In this document: positions 35,723-48,144 of the stretch, in pieces
Layout of the letters: each line of letters begins with the position of its first letter
Numbering within the stretch: the stretch's first letter is position 1
Assembly: GCA_037349315.1 (NCBI GenBank)
Contig: JBAIAC010000019.1
Location: forward strand, 21,248,001-21,312,000
DNA from: Chelydra serpentina
Lineage: Eukaryota > Chordata > Testudines > Chelydridae
DNA length: 64,000 nt
Direction: 5' to 3'
Made by a program: the position numbers and the translations under genes
Notes under the pieces: generated by a model
What the model saw: the letters and a program-made list of their open reading frames with translations, nothing else
What the model was told of the DNA's origin: nothing
Database searches by the model: none

Positions 35723-36215
35723 AACTATAGTTAAGGTTCCGTATTTGTCACAGAGGTTGGGGAAATCACGGATTCCTTGACTTTCCATGACTGTCATGAC
35801 TTCTGCAGCCATCAGCGTGGCTGACACCGGGGCTACTAAAGCAGCTAACCTTGGGGCCAGCTATTCAGGTGGCCCAGGCACAGCCACACCACCCGCTGCT
35901 GGAGCGGCCCCAGGAAGGACAGGGCCACAGGAACAGCCCAGGTAGCAACCAGTGCGGCTGGCACTAGGGACATGCCTAAGCAGCAGCCCCAGGGACAGTT
36001 ACAGCAGCCACTGCTCTGTGGATGGCCCGAGAAGTGGTGCCCCGAAGGCCCCCCAGAGCAGTGGCACCCCGGAGGCCCCTAGCTACCATTTCATCATGGT
36101 ATTTATAATAAAGGTCATAGACAGGCCACAGGCCATACATTTTTGTTTATTGTCTGTGACCTGTCCATGACTTTTACTAAAAATACCCATGACTAAATAG
36201 TAGCCTTAACTATAG
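35723..36215. mobile_element. Non-autonomous hAT-like element (copy 2)
   Basis: Flanked by the 8-bp repeat AACTATAG (35723-35730 and 36208-36215). Inner ends TTAAGGTTCCG and TAGCCTT are short inverted repeats. It shares GTCACAGAGG, GACTTTCCATGAC, TTTTTGTTTATTG and TTTTACTAAAAATA with 4061-4422. The GC-rich centre (35815-36080) differs from that copy. Confidence 0.7.
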
Positions 36216-37870
36216 CATGGGATTAAAGTATCCTGAAAAGATAACTATGAACTGCATTACAAATCTGACCATTTAAAGAACACTTTAGCCAATGGACAAT
36301 GCAGAAATATTTTGAATAGACAAAGTAATTGTCCAAGTACAAATTTGACTAGAAAGCTCCCCACACTTGCTAAGTGTTCCTAGTGTCCTTTATTGGCAAT
36401 GCATGGACAGGACTTCAGTTTTGCATCTCACCTAAAATACAGACATCAGTACAACCAGACACCATTCTGGAGACTAAAATACTACTGACCACCCCCAAAA
36501 GTACACCATGAAATGTTACCAACAAGAAACACTCAGCAAATGCAGCTTGAATTTTGTTATTTCCATTTCTGGCACTTTATACCTATGTCTATGCTTTCAG
36601 CTCTACAGTTGAGCAATACTGCTTGCTGTATTTTGGTGCCAGTAAAGATTTAAGCCATCCAAACAAGACTGTGAATTTGAACTGACAGAGAGTAAATTAT
36701 TTGCATCTGGCATAACTGATGGTTGTGTCAAAACCTTGGCATATAATTCATTGGTAAACATATTCTCCCACACTATTCACTCATGCCTGATTTGTTATCA
36801 AGGAATATGGCCAGATTCTTGCCAGAGCAGGACAAGATATTTTATACCCATCATTTTAAGAATATTCCTCTCTGATAGGGGATAAGCAAAGCACCAATGT
36901 TCCTGGTAGGTGACAAAACAGAACACAATTTCCTTTTCTTTGATAATGCTAAATTCATACAAAAATGTAGCCCTTAGAATGAGGAGCATAGGAGCCTTTT
37001 TGTTTAACAAATCTAAATAAAATTAATTTAATTAAGTAAATGATATAATGAACTAGTAGGAAATTAAAGAGACAAATGGCCAAAAACATGGTTCTAAAAT
37101 TGTTCTGAATCTGTGTTAGTTAATGTACTTTGTTTTTTTATTTTGCCCTCTACACCTAGTTGCTTTACAATACACCTGTGGTCTAATGGAAGTGTCACAC
37201 TCATATAGGGCTGTTGACCTTGCTCCCCAGGAGCTCTCATGCATCCTTATGGAAACACTCCAAAAAGAATCTCCATAAAAACGGACCTTATAGAGACTTC
37301 TTACTAGAGATTAACCTTTATCTTCTGACCCTGTCCTTCATAGCACATACCAAGCTTTGTGTTAGCTGAAGCTGGGGAGAAATCATGTTATTCCTGTGGG
37401 TTAGCTCGTAACTTTGAGAAGGGTGGCACATAGCTGTACTAACCCAGACTATAGGACAAATTTTGAACTCAATAACAATTTCTCCATTGACTCCATCTTG
37501 TTCTGAGGGAGAATCAAAACTACTGTGTGTGTGTGTCCCCAACTAGCAAGTGGGCAGGAGTGAGCAGAACCAGATCTCCTACTATTCCCATCCCCCTCCA
37601 TCTGCTTCTCCCCCCAATTGCTTGCAAAGGAGGATATCATGAAAATAGCTGATACAACCAGAGTTGCAATCTCAATATTGCATGGCTGAGTAGGGGATGT
37701 GATAATCTAGCCCTGTGAAACTAAGTATGTTTGTTAACAGTAAAGTGTCTTCCAGTTGTGGTTTTTCTTAGTTATTCATTTTGTGTGATTCTAAAGAAAA
37801 TCCAGAAAAATCTAACTTAGAAAATTGTAAGATGTTTGTTTTTCTAGCTAAATATTTTATTGAAATAATT
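36216..37870. other. AT-rich stretch without recognised features
   Basis: Short ORFs only. A (GT)n-like GTGTGTGTGT lies at 37525-37535. Confidence 0.4.
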
Positions 37871-37899
37871 GTTTGCAATGTCTAGGTTTTATGTTATCT

Positions 37900-38990
37900 G
37901 CTGTTGTGTATTCATGTTGTGCATTGCCTTGCTATCTACAACAGGGAAAACTCTTGCCTGTATCCTCTTAAACCGATTACCTCCCCTTGCTAAGGAAATA
38001 TTGCCAGAATCTCAGCGTGGTTTTAGACCATCCCACAGGACAGCTGACACAGTCTTTGTTGCCCGCCAAATCCAGGAAAACTCTCGGGAGCAAAATTAGA
38101 ATTTTTACATGGCCTTCATCGATTTGACAAAAGCCTTTGACTCTGTCAATTGCAAAGCCCTGTGGAAGGTGCAGTCCAGATTTGGCTGCCCTCCAAAATT
38201 TATTAAGATTCTAAGGCTTCTCTGTGATCAGATGACTGCCATAGTTGTCTGTAATGGCCTTGAGACAGAACCTTTCAGCATCAAAACTAGGGGTTAAGCA
38301 AGGATGCGTTGTTGCCCCAACCCCGTTCTCCATCAATTTAGCAGTTATTTTTGTCCTTGGAAAGATCACCTCTCCAATGGAGTTGACATTCAATACAGAA
38401 TGGATGGGTGGCTCTTTAATCTTCGATGTCTCTGCTAGAAGTATTCAGGGTGCCCATTACTGATCTTCAGTATGCTGATGACTGTGTCATCCTCAGACAC
38501 ACTGAGAATGACCTTTAGTCCATACTGGATTTTCTCACAAAAGCTTACCAAAGCCTAGGACTCTCACTCAATATTAAGAAGACTAAAGTGCTCTATCAAC
38601 CTGCTTCAGGCCTTGCACATGACCTACCACAAACCACCATTGAGAGTCAGACTTTGGAGACAGTTGAGCACTTTTGCTACCTCGGTAGCCAACTTTCTCA
38701 AAATGCAAAAATCAACAATGAGATCCAGCACAGGATCCAGTGCTCAAGTACTTCCTTTAGGAAATTGCTCTGATGCATTTTCATGGACTGTGACCTATGG
38801 CAGAACAACAAGATCCAGGTCTATAAGACAATTGTTGATCCTACATTTCTCTGTGGATGCAAAACCTGGGTGACCTATCAACAGCACCTCAAGAGTCTGG
38901 AGAGGTATCACCAGCGATTCCTCCGGAAGATCCTTCACGTCAAGTGGCAAGATCGCTAAAGCCAGCATCCTCGCTGAAGCCAATGTCACC
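37900..38990 (+). pseudogene. LINE reverse transcriptase fragment (broken)
   Basis: In order: GKTLACILLNRLPPLAKEIL (from about 37945), PESQRGFRPSHRTADTVF, then MAFIDLTKAFDSVN (38109-38150, catalytic Asp in FIDLTKAFD), PPKFIKILRLL, then GVKQGCVVAPT across a frameshift near 38290, and QYADDCVIL with the YADD motif at 38471-38482, then KKTKVLYQPA near 38577. Stops occur at about 38098 and 38297. The endonuclease part is missing. Catalytic residues are still readable but the frame is destroyed. Confidence 0.8.
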
Positions 38991-38991
38991 A

Positions 38992-39675
38992 TGTGACAGG
39001 GTTGGACTCACCCCCGTGGCGCCTCCTGCTGGTTTCTTCTGGGAATTAGCTCACCAGCCTCTGGGATGCCCTCTGCAGGCCGGTGATCCGACTGACCACT
39101 CGGGCCCACAAGTTCCTCCCAGGACCCGGTGCCCCTTTAACTGGGGGTGCTGCCCCCTGACAGTACCCCACAGATCTGGGTCTCCCCTCCCCAGGGGACC
39201 CCCACCCACTATCCCCACCCCACCTCAGTCGTAGGCTACTGCTAGTCACCAGCTAGCCCCCGCGCCCTGGGGCAGACTGCAGTATAAGCCACTCATTACA
39301 GGCAAAGGGGGTTTGGACCTTCTGCCTCGGCCTACTCATGGGTTGCCCCCTGCAACCCCAGTACCTAGATGGGCCTAACCCTAGGCCACAGCCTGGGGTT
39401 TTCTCAGGCCGGAGCTCCCCAGCTCCTCTGGCCTTCCACAGCCCTGCTCCACCCTAGGTACCTGCTCAGGTCCCTGCAGCCAAGCCCTTCTCCCTCTAAA
39501 GGCAGAGGGAGACTGTTTGCTCCAGGCCCACTGCCCTCTTATAAGGGCCAGCTGGGCCCTGATTAACTGGCCACACCTGTGGCTTCCTTGCCAATCAGAC
39601 TAGCTTTCACTCTCAGCCCTCTCCCAGGGCTGTTTCCAGCCCCTCAGGGCAGGAGCGGGGTATCCACCCCCTACA
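38992..39675 (+). mobile_element. Solo LTR inserted in the LINE, 5-bp TSD
   Basis: 684 bp starting TGTGACAGGG and ending CCCCCTACA. The 5-bp duplication CACCA lies at 38987-38991 and 39676-39680. Removing the insert restores the LINE reading (GTCACCAGCATTGAAGC). A TATA box TTATAAG lies at 39539-39545. GC-rich, no internal region, so it is a recombined single LTR of an LTR retrotransposon or endogenous retrovirus. Confidence 0.88.
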
Positions 39676-39680
39676 CACCA

Positions 39681-40112
39681 GCATTGAAGCAATGATCCTC
39701 ATGCCCCAACTTCACGCGGTGTGTGAATGCCAGACACTCGCCTCCCAAAACAAGTCCTCTACACTCAGCTCACCCATGGTCAGAGATCCCGTGGTGGTCA
39801 GAGGAAATGCTACAAAGACACTGAAAGCGTATCTTAAGAAAACGGATGTGGACATCACAGGCTCAGAGGAGTAAGCCACCAACCGATCCCGATGGCGTCA
39901 TATCCTTCATCAGGCAGTGGCCCTCTTGCAGAAGAAGCACCTTGCACTCGAACTGAAAAGAGAGAGAGAGGAGGAGGGAAAAAGGAAGAACTTTCTCCCA
40001 GCAGGAAGATGGCCGTCCACGAAATGTCTGTACCTTCTGTGGGTGGATCTGCGGTTCCAGGATCGGACTCCTGAGTCATCTCAGGACCCATATGTAAATC
40101 CGTGGTAGAGAT
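39681..40112 (+). pseudogene. LINE ORF C-terminal region (continued)
   Basis: Continuation of the LINE protein downstream of the solo LTR: TLKAYLKKTDVD, then RSRWRHILHQAVALLQKKH and LELKREREEE near 39900-39990. The tail reads ESSQDPYVNPW near 40080-40108. This is the conserved post-polymerase region of this LINE family. The cysteines expected in its terminal zinc-finger-like segment are not intact. Confidence 0.55.
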
Positions 40113-40164
40113 CATCCTCGAATCGAGGGATCACCAATCAATCAATCAATCAATTAATTTTAGA

Positions 40165-41495
40165 TTGGGAAGCGTTATTCATTGTACTTGAGATTGTATT
40201 ATGAAACTGAAGGTGAATAAAGTTTAGGCCTTCAGCGGCAGTCTGTAAGAATCTATTGCATTGGCCCAGTAGAGGGTTTGGGGCCAAAGTCTGAATGTGC
40301 TACAGGATGTACCATTTCTGTCTTCTCATACAGAATTAATTGTAATATGGTGATATGCATCCTGGAAAATTTGTTTCATATTAAGAAGTCCAGATGTTTT
40401 TGGTCTCTTTCTATGACATTCCCACAATCAGAATAAATTATATCTAGAGACTAATGTAACAGATAGAGATGCTGAATAAATCTCTCATAGTTCAGATGAT
40501 AAAATTAACATGCTGATGATATTTTAATGTTTCAGTATAATCGGGTGGGACGGGGGACGATCATGCTTCCATCAGTTCCAATATAATTCTGTTCTTTAAT
40601 CTTTTTTCAAGGAAAAAAATAGAACATTTGAAAGGAATATACAGAAAATAGAATGTGCTTCAGTCTTAAGGCAAGTTGTTTACGATATATTTGAATTGCT
40701 TTGCCCAAAGGTGTTGCAGCAAATCAACTAATACATTGGAGACTTGAGGTCAGAACCAGTGTTTCTTGTAGTACAAGTGTGTCACTTACACACTATAGCT
40801 TCTGGTATAGAAGATCCACTGATCTGGAGAATAGTATTAACATATTAGAACCACTCATCATCCACGTGACCTCACATGGGAAGGGGGAACAAGTCATGCT
40901 TGCCTTACACATGGGTAATCCCATTGATTTGAAACCTAAGGCAATCAGAATTTGGCCAAAGATGCATGGACATGCTACAAGGAGGCATGCAAATGTGAAG
41001 GCTTGAGATGTAATTTTAATCTCATGACAAATTAAAGACAAATAAAACTAAAGTGAAAAGAAAAAAAAATTGGAAATTTCAGAAGGAGCCAAGGGAGATA
41101 GGCTTCTAATTCCATCTGAATTTCAAAGGGAGATGGGTGCCTAACTGCCTTAGATAGCTTGGAAATTTCCAGACTTACTAGTTTTAATGGGAGATCTTTC
41201 TGAGTAAGGAGTGGTTCCCACTAAATATTTGCAAATGAACCAATGAATACTTTAGCCTAACCAGTGCACTTTGAGGAGTCTGATTACAGCACGGATCTCT
41301 GTCTCTCTAAAGGTCCAGTTTTAATCTCTTACCTAAGTAAGGGAGGGAACCATTTCTATTAAAGCTAAGCACAGTAGAAAGGAAGGGCACACAAAAACAA
41401 TCTCAAATCAAGGAATGTGATTGTATTGGATTGATGGAGAAGTACAAGCTGAGCATATATAGTCGTAGACACTATAATAAAGAATGCAATAAAAG
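40165..41495. other. Mostly unassigned; hairpin-type repeat at 41085-41180
   Basis: AT-rich, short ORFs. 41085-41180 carries the GGGTGCCTAACTGCCTTAGA vocabulary of the 8074 repeat. Confidence 0.4.
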
Positions 41496-41500
41496 AAAAT

Positions 41501-41567
41501 GCCACAAGTATTTCTTTTCTTATTTTCTTTTTGCTGACACAGACTAACACGGCTACTACACTGAAAC
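41501..41567 (+). mobile_element. Penelope-like element 3' terminal fragment
   Basis: GCCACAAGTATTTCTTTTCT, then TTTTTGCTGACACAGACTAA and CACGGCTACTACACTGAAAC. This is the far 3' end of the same element type as 26145-26362, here alone. Confidence 0.7.
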
Positions 41568-41569
41568 TT

Positions 41570-43360
41570 AAGAGACCTGTTCGACACCAGTTCACATTTC
41601 CTGGCTTATGGACATTTACATTATTAACACCATTGCATTTTTTATTTTAATATGAAATGGACACGACCTATTTACTGTCATTTCCACACCATATTGTACA
41701 TATTACTTTGAAAGAGACTTAGCAGTTGAATATTGTAACATTTTTGGTCTGGAAACGAGTGTATAATTGGTCCAATAAAAATGTAATGAGGGTGAACATT
41801 GAGCCTAAGGAAGATGGGTTTCACATATTTTGGGACTTTCTGCCACTGTTATAAGCAGCAAGAGCCATATTCAAATGGCTAGGGGTCCCTCTCAAAACTA
41901 ACACACATCACCAGCTAAAATCCACATCCAAAATTTCTGGGATCACTAAATACCTTCCCTGGACACACTTAATGGGTTACAGCTCTCTACTTGCAAGACA
42001 AACAAGGTAAACTTTACTGGAGGAAAGGGAACACAGCATAAGTTTGGGAAAACATAACAAAAGTATATCTAAATTAATAAGTAAACTTCCCCCCGCAGTA
42101 ACTTTTGCAGTCATCTGTTTACTTAGCTCCCTACTCACTGATGTGAGCATCAAATAGGCAAATGTCCCTTTACCACCTCACTTCCCCATTCTCCAAACCC
42201 CACTCATGGTTTTGTGTCTTTTATAGTCACAGAGTTTGAAAGTGCCCTCAGGCAGGCCTCTCTAGTCCTTTGGAAAGGGAAGTCCAGTCCTGAAACTTTG
42301 CCACCTATCCCAGATATAGTGATTTCAATTATTTAGTGGCTGTGTACTGACTTGCAAAGCCCTCAGTCTGTGTTGTCTCACCACAAAGTCCTCTCAACAG
42401 AGAAGGATCCTGAAGGGGGAGGAACCAGCAGCATGTAGGACCCTTGAGAGAAGTCCTTGCAACCCGGGCATTCCTTGGCACTAGAGAGGAGCCCTTCTCC
42501 CCTCTTACTTCTCTCTCAGTTCAGTTCCAGTAGCCAATTCTGATTTTGTGTACAGTTATGCTTGCTCGCAAGCATCACTGGGGGAATTCTGGGTAGAAAG
42601 CTTATGCAAATGAAGCTGTAGCTGGATTTCCCCTGTTAACCAGCAGATTGGAGAGGAAGGAACTATTTGCCCTTCAGCTTTGGTCATCTGGAGTACTGGA
42701 TAAATAATATATGCAGATGAAGCACCTCTCCAGACATTCTTCCCCCGTTCACCAACAAATAGGTGCAGAGAGCTCCTTACCCCCTAGAGCTTCAGGCTAC
42801 AGAGCTTACATACCTAAGAAATGTTATACTTAGATTGGATAATTGAGGGAGTTCAGTTACCTAGTTGAGCACTGAAGATTTTTTTTTTAACCTCAGGGGG
42901 AACAGGGGAAAGTTTGCCTTTTGAGGGGAAAAAAACCACAGCTAATCGCTGTCCATGAGACTGACACTAGCTGTAGGTCTTTCTCCATGAAAGTGACACA
43001 AGCTATCACCTTGTTCTCGAACCCGCTACAGTGAAAATGTAGCAAAGTCAGTATATGACTAGCAATAATATTTGGATGAATGTAATACTTATTGCTCTGT
43101 ACAGGGAGCACAGTTAAGAAACATTAGTCGATTCCTCTAGGAGGGTGATACTTTGATACATGAAATGGCACTCGTTTCGTGAGATTTTTTTCTGTTACTT
43201 TTTAAAGAATGAAGAAATGTTTTATAGTTGTAAATCAAGAAAGGACATTTAAAGTTTTACAGAATGAATCCTTTTCCTCTGTTAATCCAACAACACGTCA
43301 AGAATAACGATCACAATATCTCCAAATTACCTCCCCAAGGTAGCCATTCTCACCCAACGT
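41570..43360. other. Unassigned sequence
   Basis: 42230-42780 is somewhat richer in GC and could be an old repeat, but no ends were found. No genes recognised. Confidence 0.35.
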
Positions 43361-43363
43361 CTT

Positions 43364-43882
43364 TTGACGAGACGTTGTATAAGTAGGGGCATTTCCAGCA
43401 GATCGAGGGACGTGATTATTCCCCTCTATTCGGCACTGGTGAGGCCTCATTTGGAGTACTGTGTCCAGTTTTGGGCCCCACACTACAAAAAGGATGTGGA
43501 TAAATTGGAAAGAGTCCAACGGAGGGCAACAAAAATGATTAGGGGGCTGGAGCACATGACTTATGAGGAGAGGCTGAGGGAACTGGGATTGTTTAGCCTG
43601 CAGAAGAGAAGAGTGAGGGGGGATTTGATAGCTGCTTTCAACTACCTAAAAGGGGGTTCCAAAGAGGATGGATCTAGATTGTTCTCAGTGGTAGAAGATG
43701 ACAGAACAAGGAGTAATGGTCTCAAGTTGCAGAGGGGGAGGTTTAGGTTGGATATTAGGAAAAACTTTTTCACTAGTAGGGTGGTGAAGCACTGGAATGG
43801 GTTACCTAGGGAGGTGGTGGAATCTCCTTCCTTAGAGGTGTTTAAGGTCAGGCTTGACAAAGCCCTGGCTGGGATGATCTAG
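43364..43882 (+). pseudogene. CR1 reverse transcriptase C-terminal 170 codons (open)
   Basis: An open frame of 172 codons to a stop at 43880-43882. In order: [73 protein letters not shown] and [19 protein letters not shown]. It holds only the region after the polymerase catalytic core, so it is not a functional enzyme despite the open frame. The initial Met is accidental. Confidence 0.85.
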
Positions 43883-43969
43883 TTGGGGTTGGTCCTGCTT
43901 TGAGCAGGGGGTTGGACTAGATGACCTCCTGAGGTCCCTTCCAACCCTGAGATTCTATGATTCTATGAG
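43366..43969 (+). mobile_element. Young CR1 3' end
   Basis: About 600 bp, 5'-truncated, ending at the tandem ATTCTATGATTCTATGA (43951-43967). The 3' UTR phrase GGACTAGATGACCTCCTGAG is intact. It has an uninterrupted frame and looks like the most recent CR1 copy in the window. Confidence 0.93.
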
Positions 43970-45151
43970 ACTAGAGGGAATGGTAATTTTTATATTAGGA
44001 AGCTATTTGAGATAGCATATTTTTGAAAGTGCTACCAAAACTGAGTGTTTCATCCTATTTTATCAAAAAAATATTCCACACATGCAACTTGAGTATTCTG
44101 TGTTCCAAAGGGAACCACCTATGTCTAAAACATATTCTGGATATTAAGGAACATAGGATACTAATGCTGTTAGGGAATGGTTAATGCGGATATTGATAGT
44201 GAAATAGTAACCTGCACCTACTCCTGTGAAAAGCTGAGCATCCTGCCATCAGGAGTAAAGGGTCTTCATCTCTTGCCAGCACTAGACCCATAGTAAGCTT
44301 ATATTGCATAAACAGCTACATAAAACCTTCAACAACACTGCATTTACATCAGACTAAGGAGAAAATCCAAAGTGGCAGAACAAAACATAAGAAACCGCAC
44401 AAAAACGAAATGGAGTCAACATTTAAAGACACTGAATTTTGTCTATATTCTGCAAATTCTACATTTTAATTTTTTTTTTAATTATTCCCATCTTTCAACT
44501 GGGCAGAAATAAGCTTACACATTAAACCTTCATTCTGACATTTCCTAGCTTTTAAGTGCTTGACTTTGCAACTTACATTTTAATGCAAGCTTCTGTATGC
44601 TACCTGTGTACATTATAAACATGCACAATATTCCTGAACATAAACATAAGGTACTGAGGAAACATAGAAACATAGAAACATCTTTTTCAAAGCCCTCTGA
44701 GCATACTAAACCCTGATAGCAGTACAACACATTTAGACAATAGAAAAGCACCCTGAGCTGTCAGCATATTTTCAGCAGACTGATCACTGTGGAGACCTAC
44801 AGCGCAGAGTGTAGTATTAAGGATCTACAGTTACTCAGCTGAAGTTGGGATGAGGGATGCCTTCTATCCAATCTGTGTTATTGAATTTGAAACCCCTCAT
44901 AGGTTTTTCTGTCAAAGGAGTTACTTAAAACAGAATGTTATAGGAATGAGTTAAAAAGGAAAGATTGGAAAAAGCCAAAAGGTAAATTAACCTATATCTT
45001 CACTATCTCTTTTAGGTCAATACAGTGACAAAAATAAAATAGAGTTTCACATAAAAATAAAAGATAATCATTGTATCAAATTCTAGCCATGGAATAGCTT
45101 TTCTTACACTAGAACATTCCTTAATCTGGATCACAGCGCAATGCCAACCCA

Positions 45152-45191
45152 CTCTCTCTCTCTCTCTCTTTTTTTTTGGGGGGGGGGGGGG
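45152..45191. repeat. (CT)n-T9-G14 simple tract
   Basis: A CT dinucleotide run is followed directly by nine T and then about fourteen G. It is an unusual junction, possibly a polymerase or assembly artefact. Confidence 0.85.
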
Positions 45192-46279
45192 CAGAGGTTG
45201 GCCATAAGTAGGGGGTTTGCTACAACTGGAAATGCAACCTACTCATTGTAATAATTTGCTACTTCATTCTGTTTCATAGTAAACAGAGACTACCAGTACC
45301 AGACAAAAATATTTAAAATATTTATTCATAATCTAAATTCTAAGTAATTTAAAGCAACAGAAACTGTACTTATAAAAATCCCTACACATTTAAATAGTAG
45401 ATTTGAGATTAAGGCCTGAAAAACAAGTTGAATTCTAACTCTGCACTTTCTCTCCCTCACTTTCTCTGCAGATCTGTTTCTTTCACCTCAGTTAGTGATT
45501 CTACCAAACATCCCCATTCCCAACCCCTGTCATTCCTTCTCTTAACCTATAAACTCTTGGCACTATTTAGGTCACTTCTGAATTTGTCCCTAGTTGTAAC
45601 TCACATTCACATTGCAGAGGGTATCTTAGAGTAATCAGTACTCTCAGTTACTTCTGTCAGAAAGTAATTAGTGTAAAATGAAATTGGAACAGATGATAAA
45701 TGCTGGAGCTGTGAAGCAGCCAACATAAATTTAATGCATATGCTGTGGGGTTGGCCAATATATATGAAATAATATGATACTGAATATGGATCTCTTTGGG
45801 GAGCTATTTTATTGCAATAGAAAACTACAGATTTGTTAAAGGTAAGTAAATAACAGGAACATTTTATTAAGAGTAGGTCAAGCTGCCAAAAGAAGCTATT
45901 ATTGAAGTAGAAAGTTTCATGCTAATAGGAATGATCTGAAGCTCTTCCTCCCTCAAACCTTCATCTTCTTCTAAAATGGAAAGCTTCAGAGATCTACCCT
46001 TATTTGAACAAAGAGTGGATACCTAATTTTAGATGATCATTCTGACTTGACAAAAGTCCGGTTCTGGTTAAATCGGATTCTTTTCTATTAAAAAATGGCT
46101 TTTTAGAATTAGCTCTTTCAAAGTGGGCCTCAGGGGAAGTGCTGAATTTTTCATGGCCCCTCCAGGTTCATTGTTCAAAATGCACAGTAATACGAAATCT
46201 ATTTCTCTCTCATCCGCTATTTTTAAAAACAAGCTGCTATTTGCTTTCTAATTTTTTTCCCTAGAGAATGAGAGGAAAA

Positions 46280-46319
46280 AAGCCAAGCCAAGCCAAGCCA
46301 AAAAAAAAAAAAAAAAAAA
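46280..46319. repeat. (AGCCA)n followed by poly(A)
   Basis: Four AGCCA-type units run into about twenty A. No SINE body is attached. Confidence 0.85.
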
Positions 46320-48128
46320 GATATATCAAATGGAATAGGCAGGTGAGAGAAAGATGAGAGAAAGTTTTTTTTTTCAAAAACAGTGATTTACATTTCAAAT
46401 AAAATAGGGATTAAGTTATATAGTACATAAACTGTAGTGCAGTGCAATAGACAATTAATTAACAGCAGTATGGACTGTACACCAAAATACTACAGAACCT
46501 TCACAGAATATACATGTCTGTTCTTGTGCCTTATCTTTATTCATTGTTTTTAGAGTTTTTAAATTATTATGGTCAGGAAACTGTTGCTGCAAAATCAGCA
46601 CCATTTTTACTATTGCAGAACTAATGCAGCTACAGAACATGAAGCTGATTCTTATTTTGATCATGTATCATTATTGAAACTGTCATCTGAGTTTAACTGC
46701 AGAATCTTGTAGTGAGTCTAAACCATGGAAAAAATCTAGAGTTTTGCAAAACCTGGTTACAAGGATAGATGTTCTGGACCTTTTTCCTCCACTAAATTTA
46801 TAAAAACTTCCTATAAAAAAAATCAGTCAGTCAGTCTGGGTAATGTGGCTAATCATATGGCCTCTGGGCGGTTATATGTATGCAATGTGTTTCATCAGGT
46901 TAGCAAGTAGCAGCAATTATTTGCTCATAAATAGGTATTTGATCAAATTAATCCATATTTTCAACAATTCTTATTTCAATATCTATAACATATGTTAAAG
47001 GCAGTCATGAATTATATCTTTTTTAGAGTCACTGAAATTATCCATACTCTACTGAGTGTTACAGTGATTTACACATCCACTTAATTTTAAAGAAAGTATT
47101 ATTTCAGTTGGAATTCCCACATGATGGCAGGCCACATTAAGCCAAAGAGCACAAATAGGAAGCTCTCTCCCATATTAGTATATGCTTTAACTTTTGGGGC
47201 AAACTTGCCTCTGAAGTAGTACACTGGACACAATTCAGTATCTCCCAAAGTGCTGCAACTCTATCTTTTCTACTCAGCCAGATTTGCAGCAGCTTGCATC
47301 CCCTACTAACAGCCATACTACTCCTCCACTATGTATAGCTACAGTTCCTTCCCCAAATTGATCAGACCACTTTCATGTGTGAAAATCTGCCAGCCAGCCA
47401 TCTTCTCCTCAGTGTTGCCTTGCCTGCTCATCTCTCATTGGCTTAAATTCCCACCTATAGCCTAAAATAAGCATCAAGAATCACTCCTAATTTAGCAGTC
47501 ATTTACAGAGACTCTGCTGGGCATTTAAATTATGAAAGAACATTGTTGCTTTGAAGTTAATCTACACACCTTCATCCATCCCTCTCAATTCGTGAAGGTC
47601 CAAATGTGCCATGCAAAGATCCAAAATGAGAAACACACAAAATTATTCATAGAGAAACTTAAAATGTGGAATTCATTCCTTCACTAAAAGTGACTGTCCA
47701 CATTTTCAGCTTCATGATACTTTACACTTGATGTTAATAATATTCAGCAATAAAAGCGACGAGAGACCAAGTCTCTAAGTAACAGGTATTTGGGGGAATA
47801 AATTTAATATCCTGATTTATCCAGGGCCAACAAAGTATACCCCTACGACTGGGGAGTGGACATATTTTGGCCCATATTAGGGAAGATCTGTTAGTTACCT
47901 GGAGGGATCTAGCTAAGAGTGGGGGCAGGAGGCAGCCAAGGTAACTGTGGCACTTCCTTGTGGCATATGTCCAGAGCAGCCTTTGGCTACAGAGAGGACA
48001 CTGTTTCCTGATTAACAGCAATCACAAGTGGATTTAGGGGAAGGCATCCCCTAAGGAACCTTGAAAAAGGGGTAGTTAGGGCTCCTAATATCTGATGGTG
48101 AGTAAACAACTCCCTCGCCTTTTCTCCG

Positions 48129-48144
48129 CCCCCCCCCCCCCCCC
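48129..48144. repeat. Poly(C) run
   Basis: Sixteen consecutive C. Confidence 0.9.

Larger units (their letters stand above)
37880..40160 (+). mobile_element. Non-LTR retrotransposon (RTE-like?), split by an LTR
   Basis: A 5'-truncated LINE covers 37880-38991 and resumes at 39681-40160. It ends in tandem ATCA units (40133-40155), a short tandem tail of the non-poly(A) type. The encoded reverse transcriptase is clearly not CR1. The family is one whose proteins read FIDLTKAFDSVN and GVKQGC. I lean towards an RTE-related clade but cannot settle it by eye. Confidence 0.7.

Noticed and set aside
39855..40115. Minus-strand ORF of 86 codons
   Set aside because: Antisense shadow of the LINE C-terminal region.
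45178..45191. G-quadruplex promoter element
   Set aside because: A single G run beside a CT run with no gene nearby; more likely a simple repeat or artefact.
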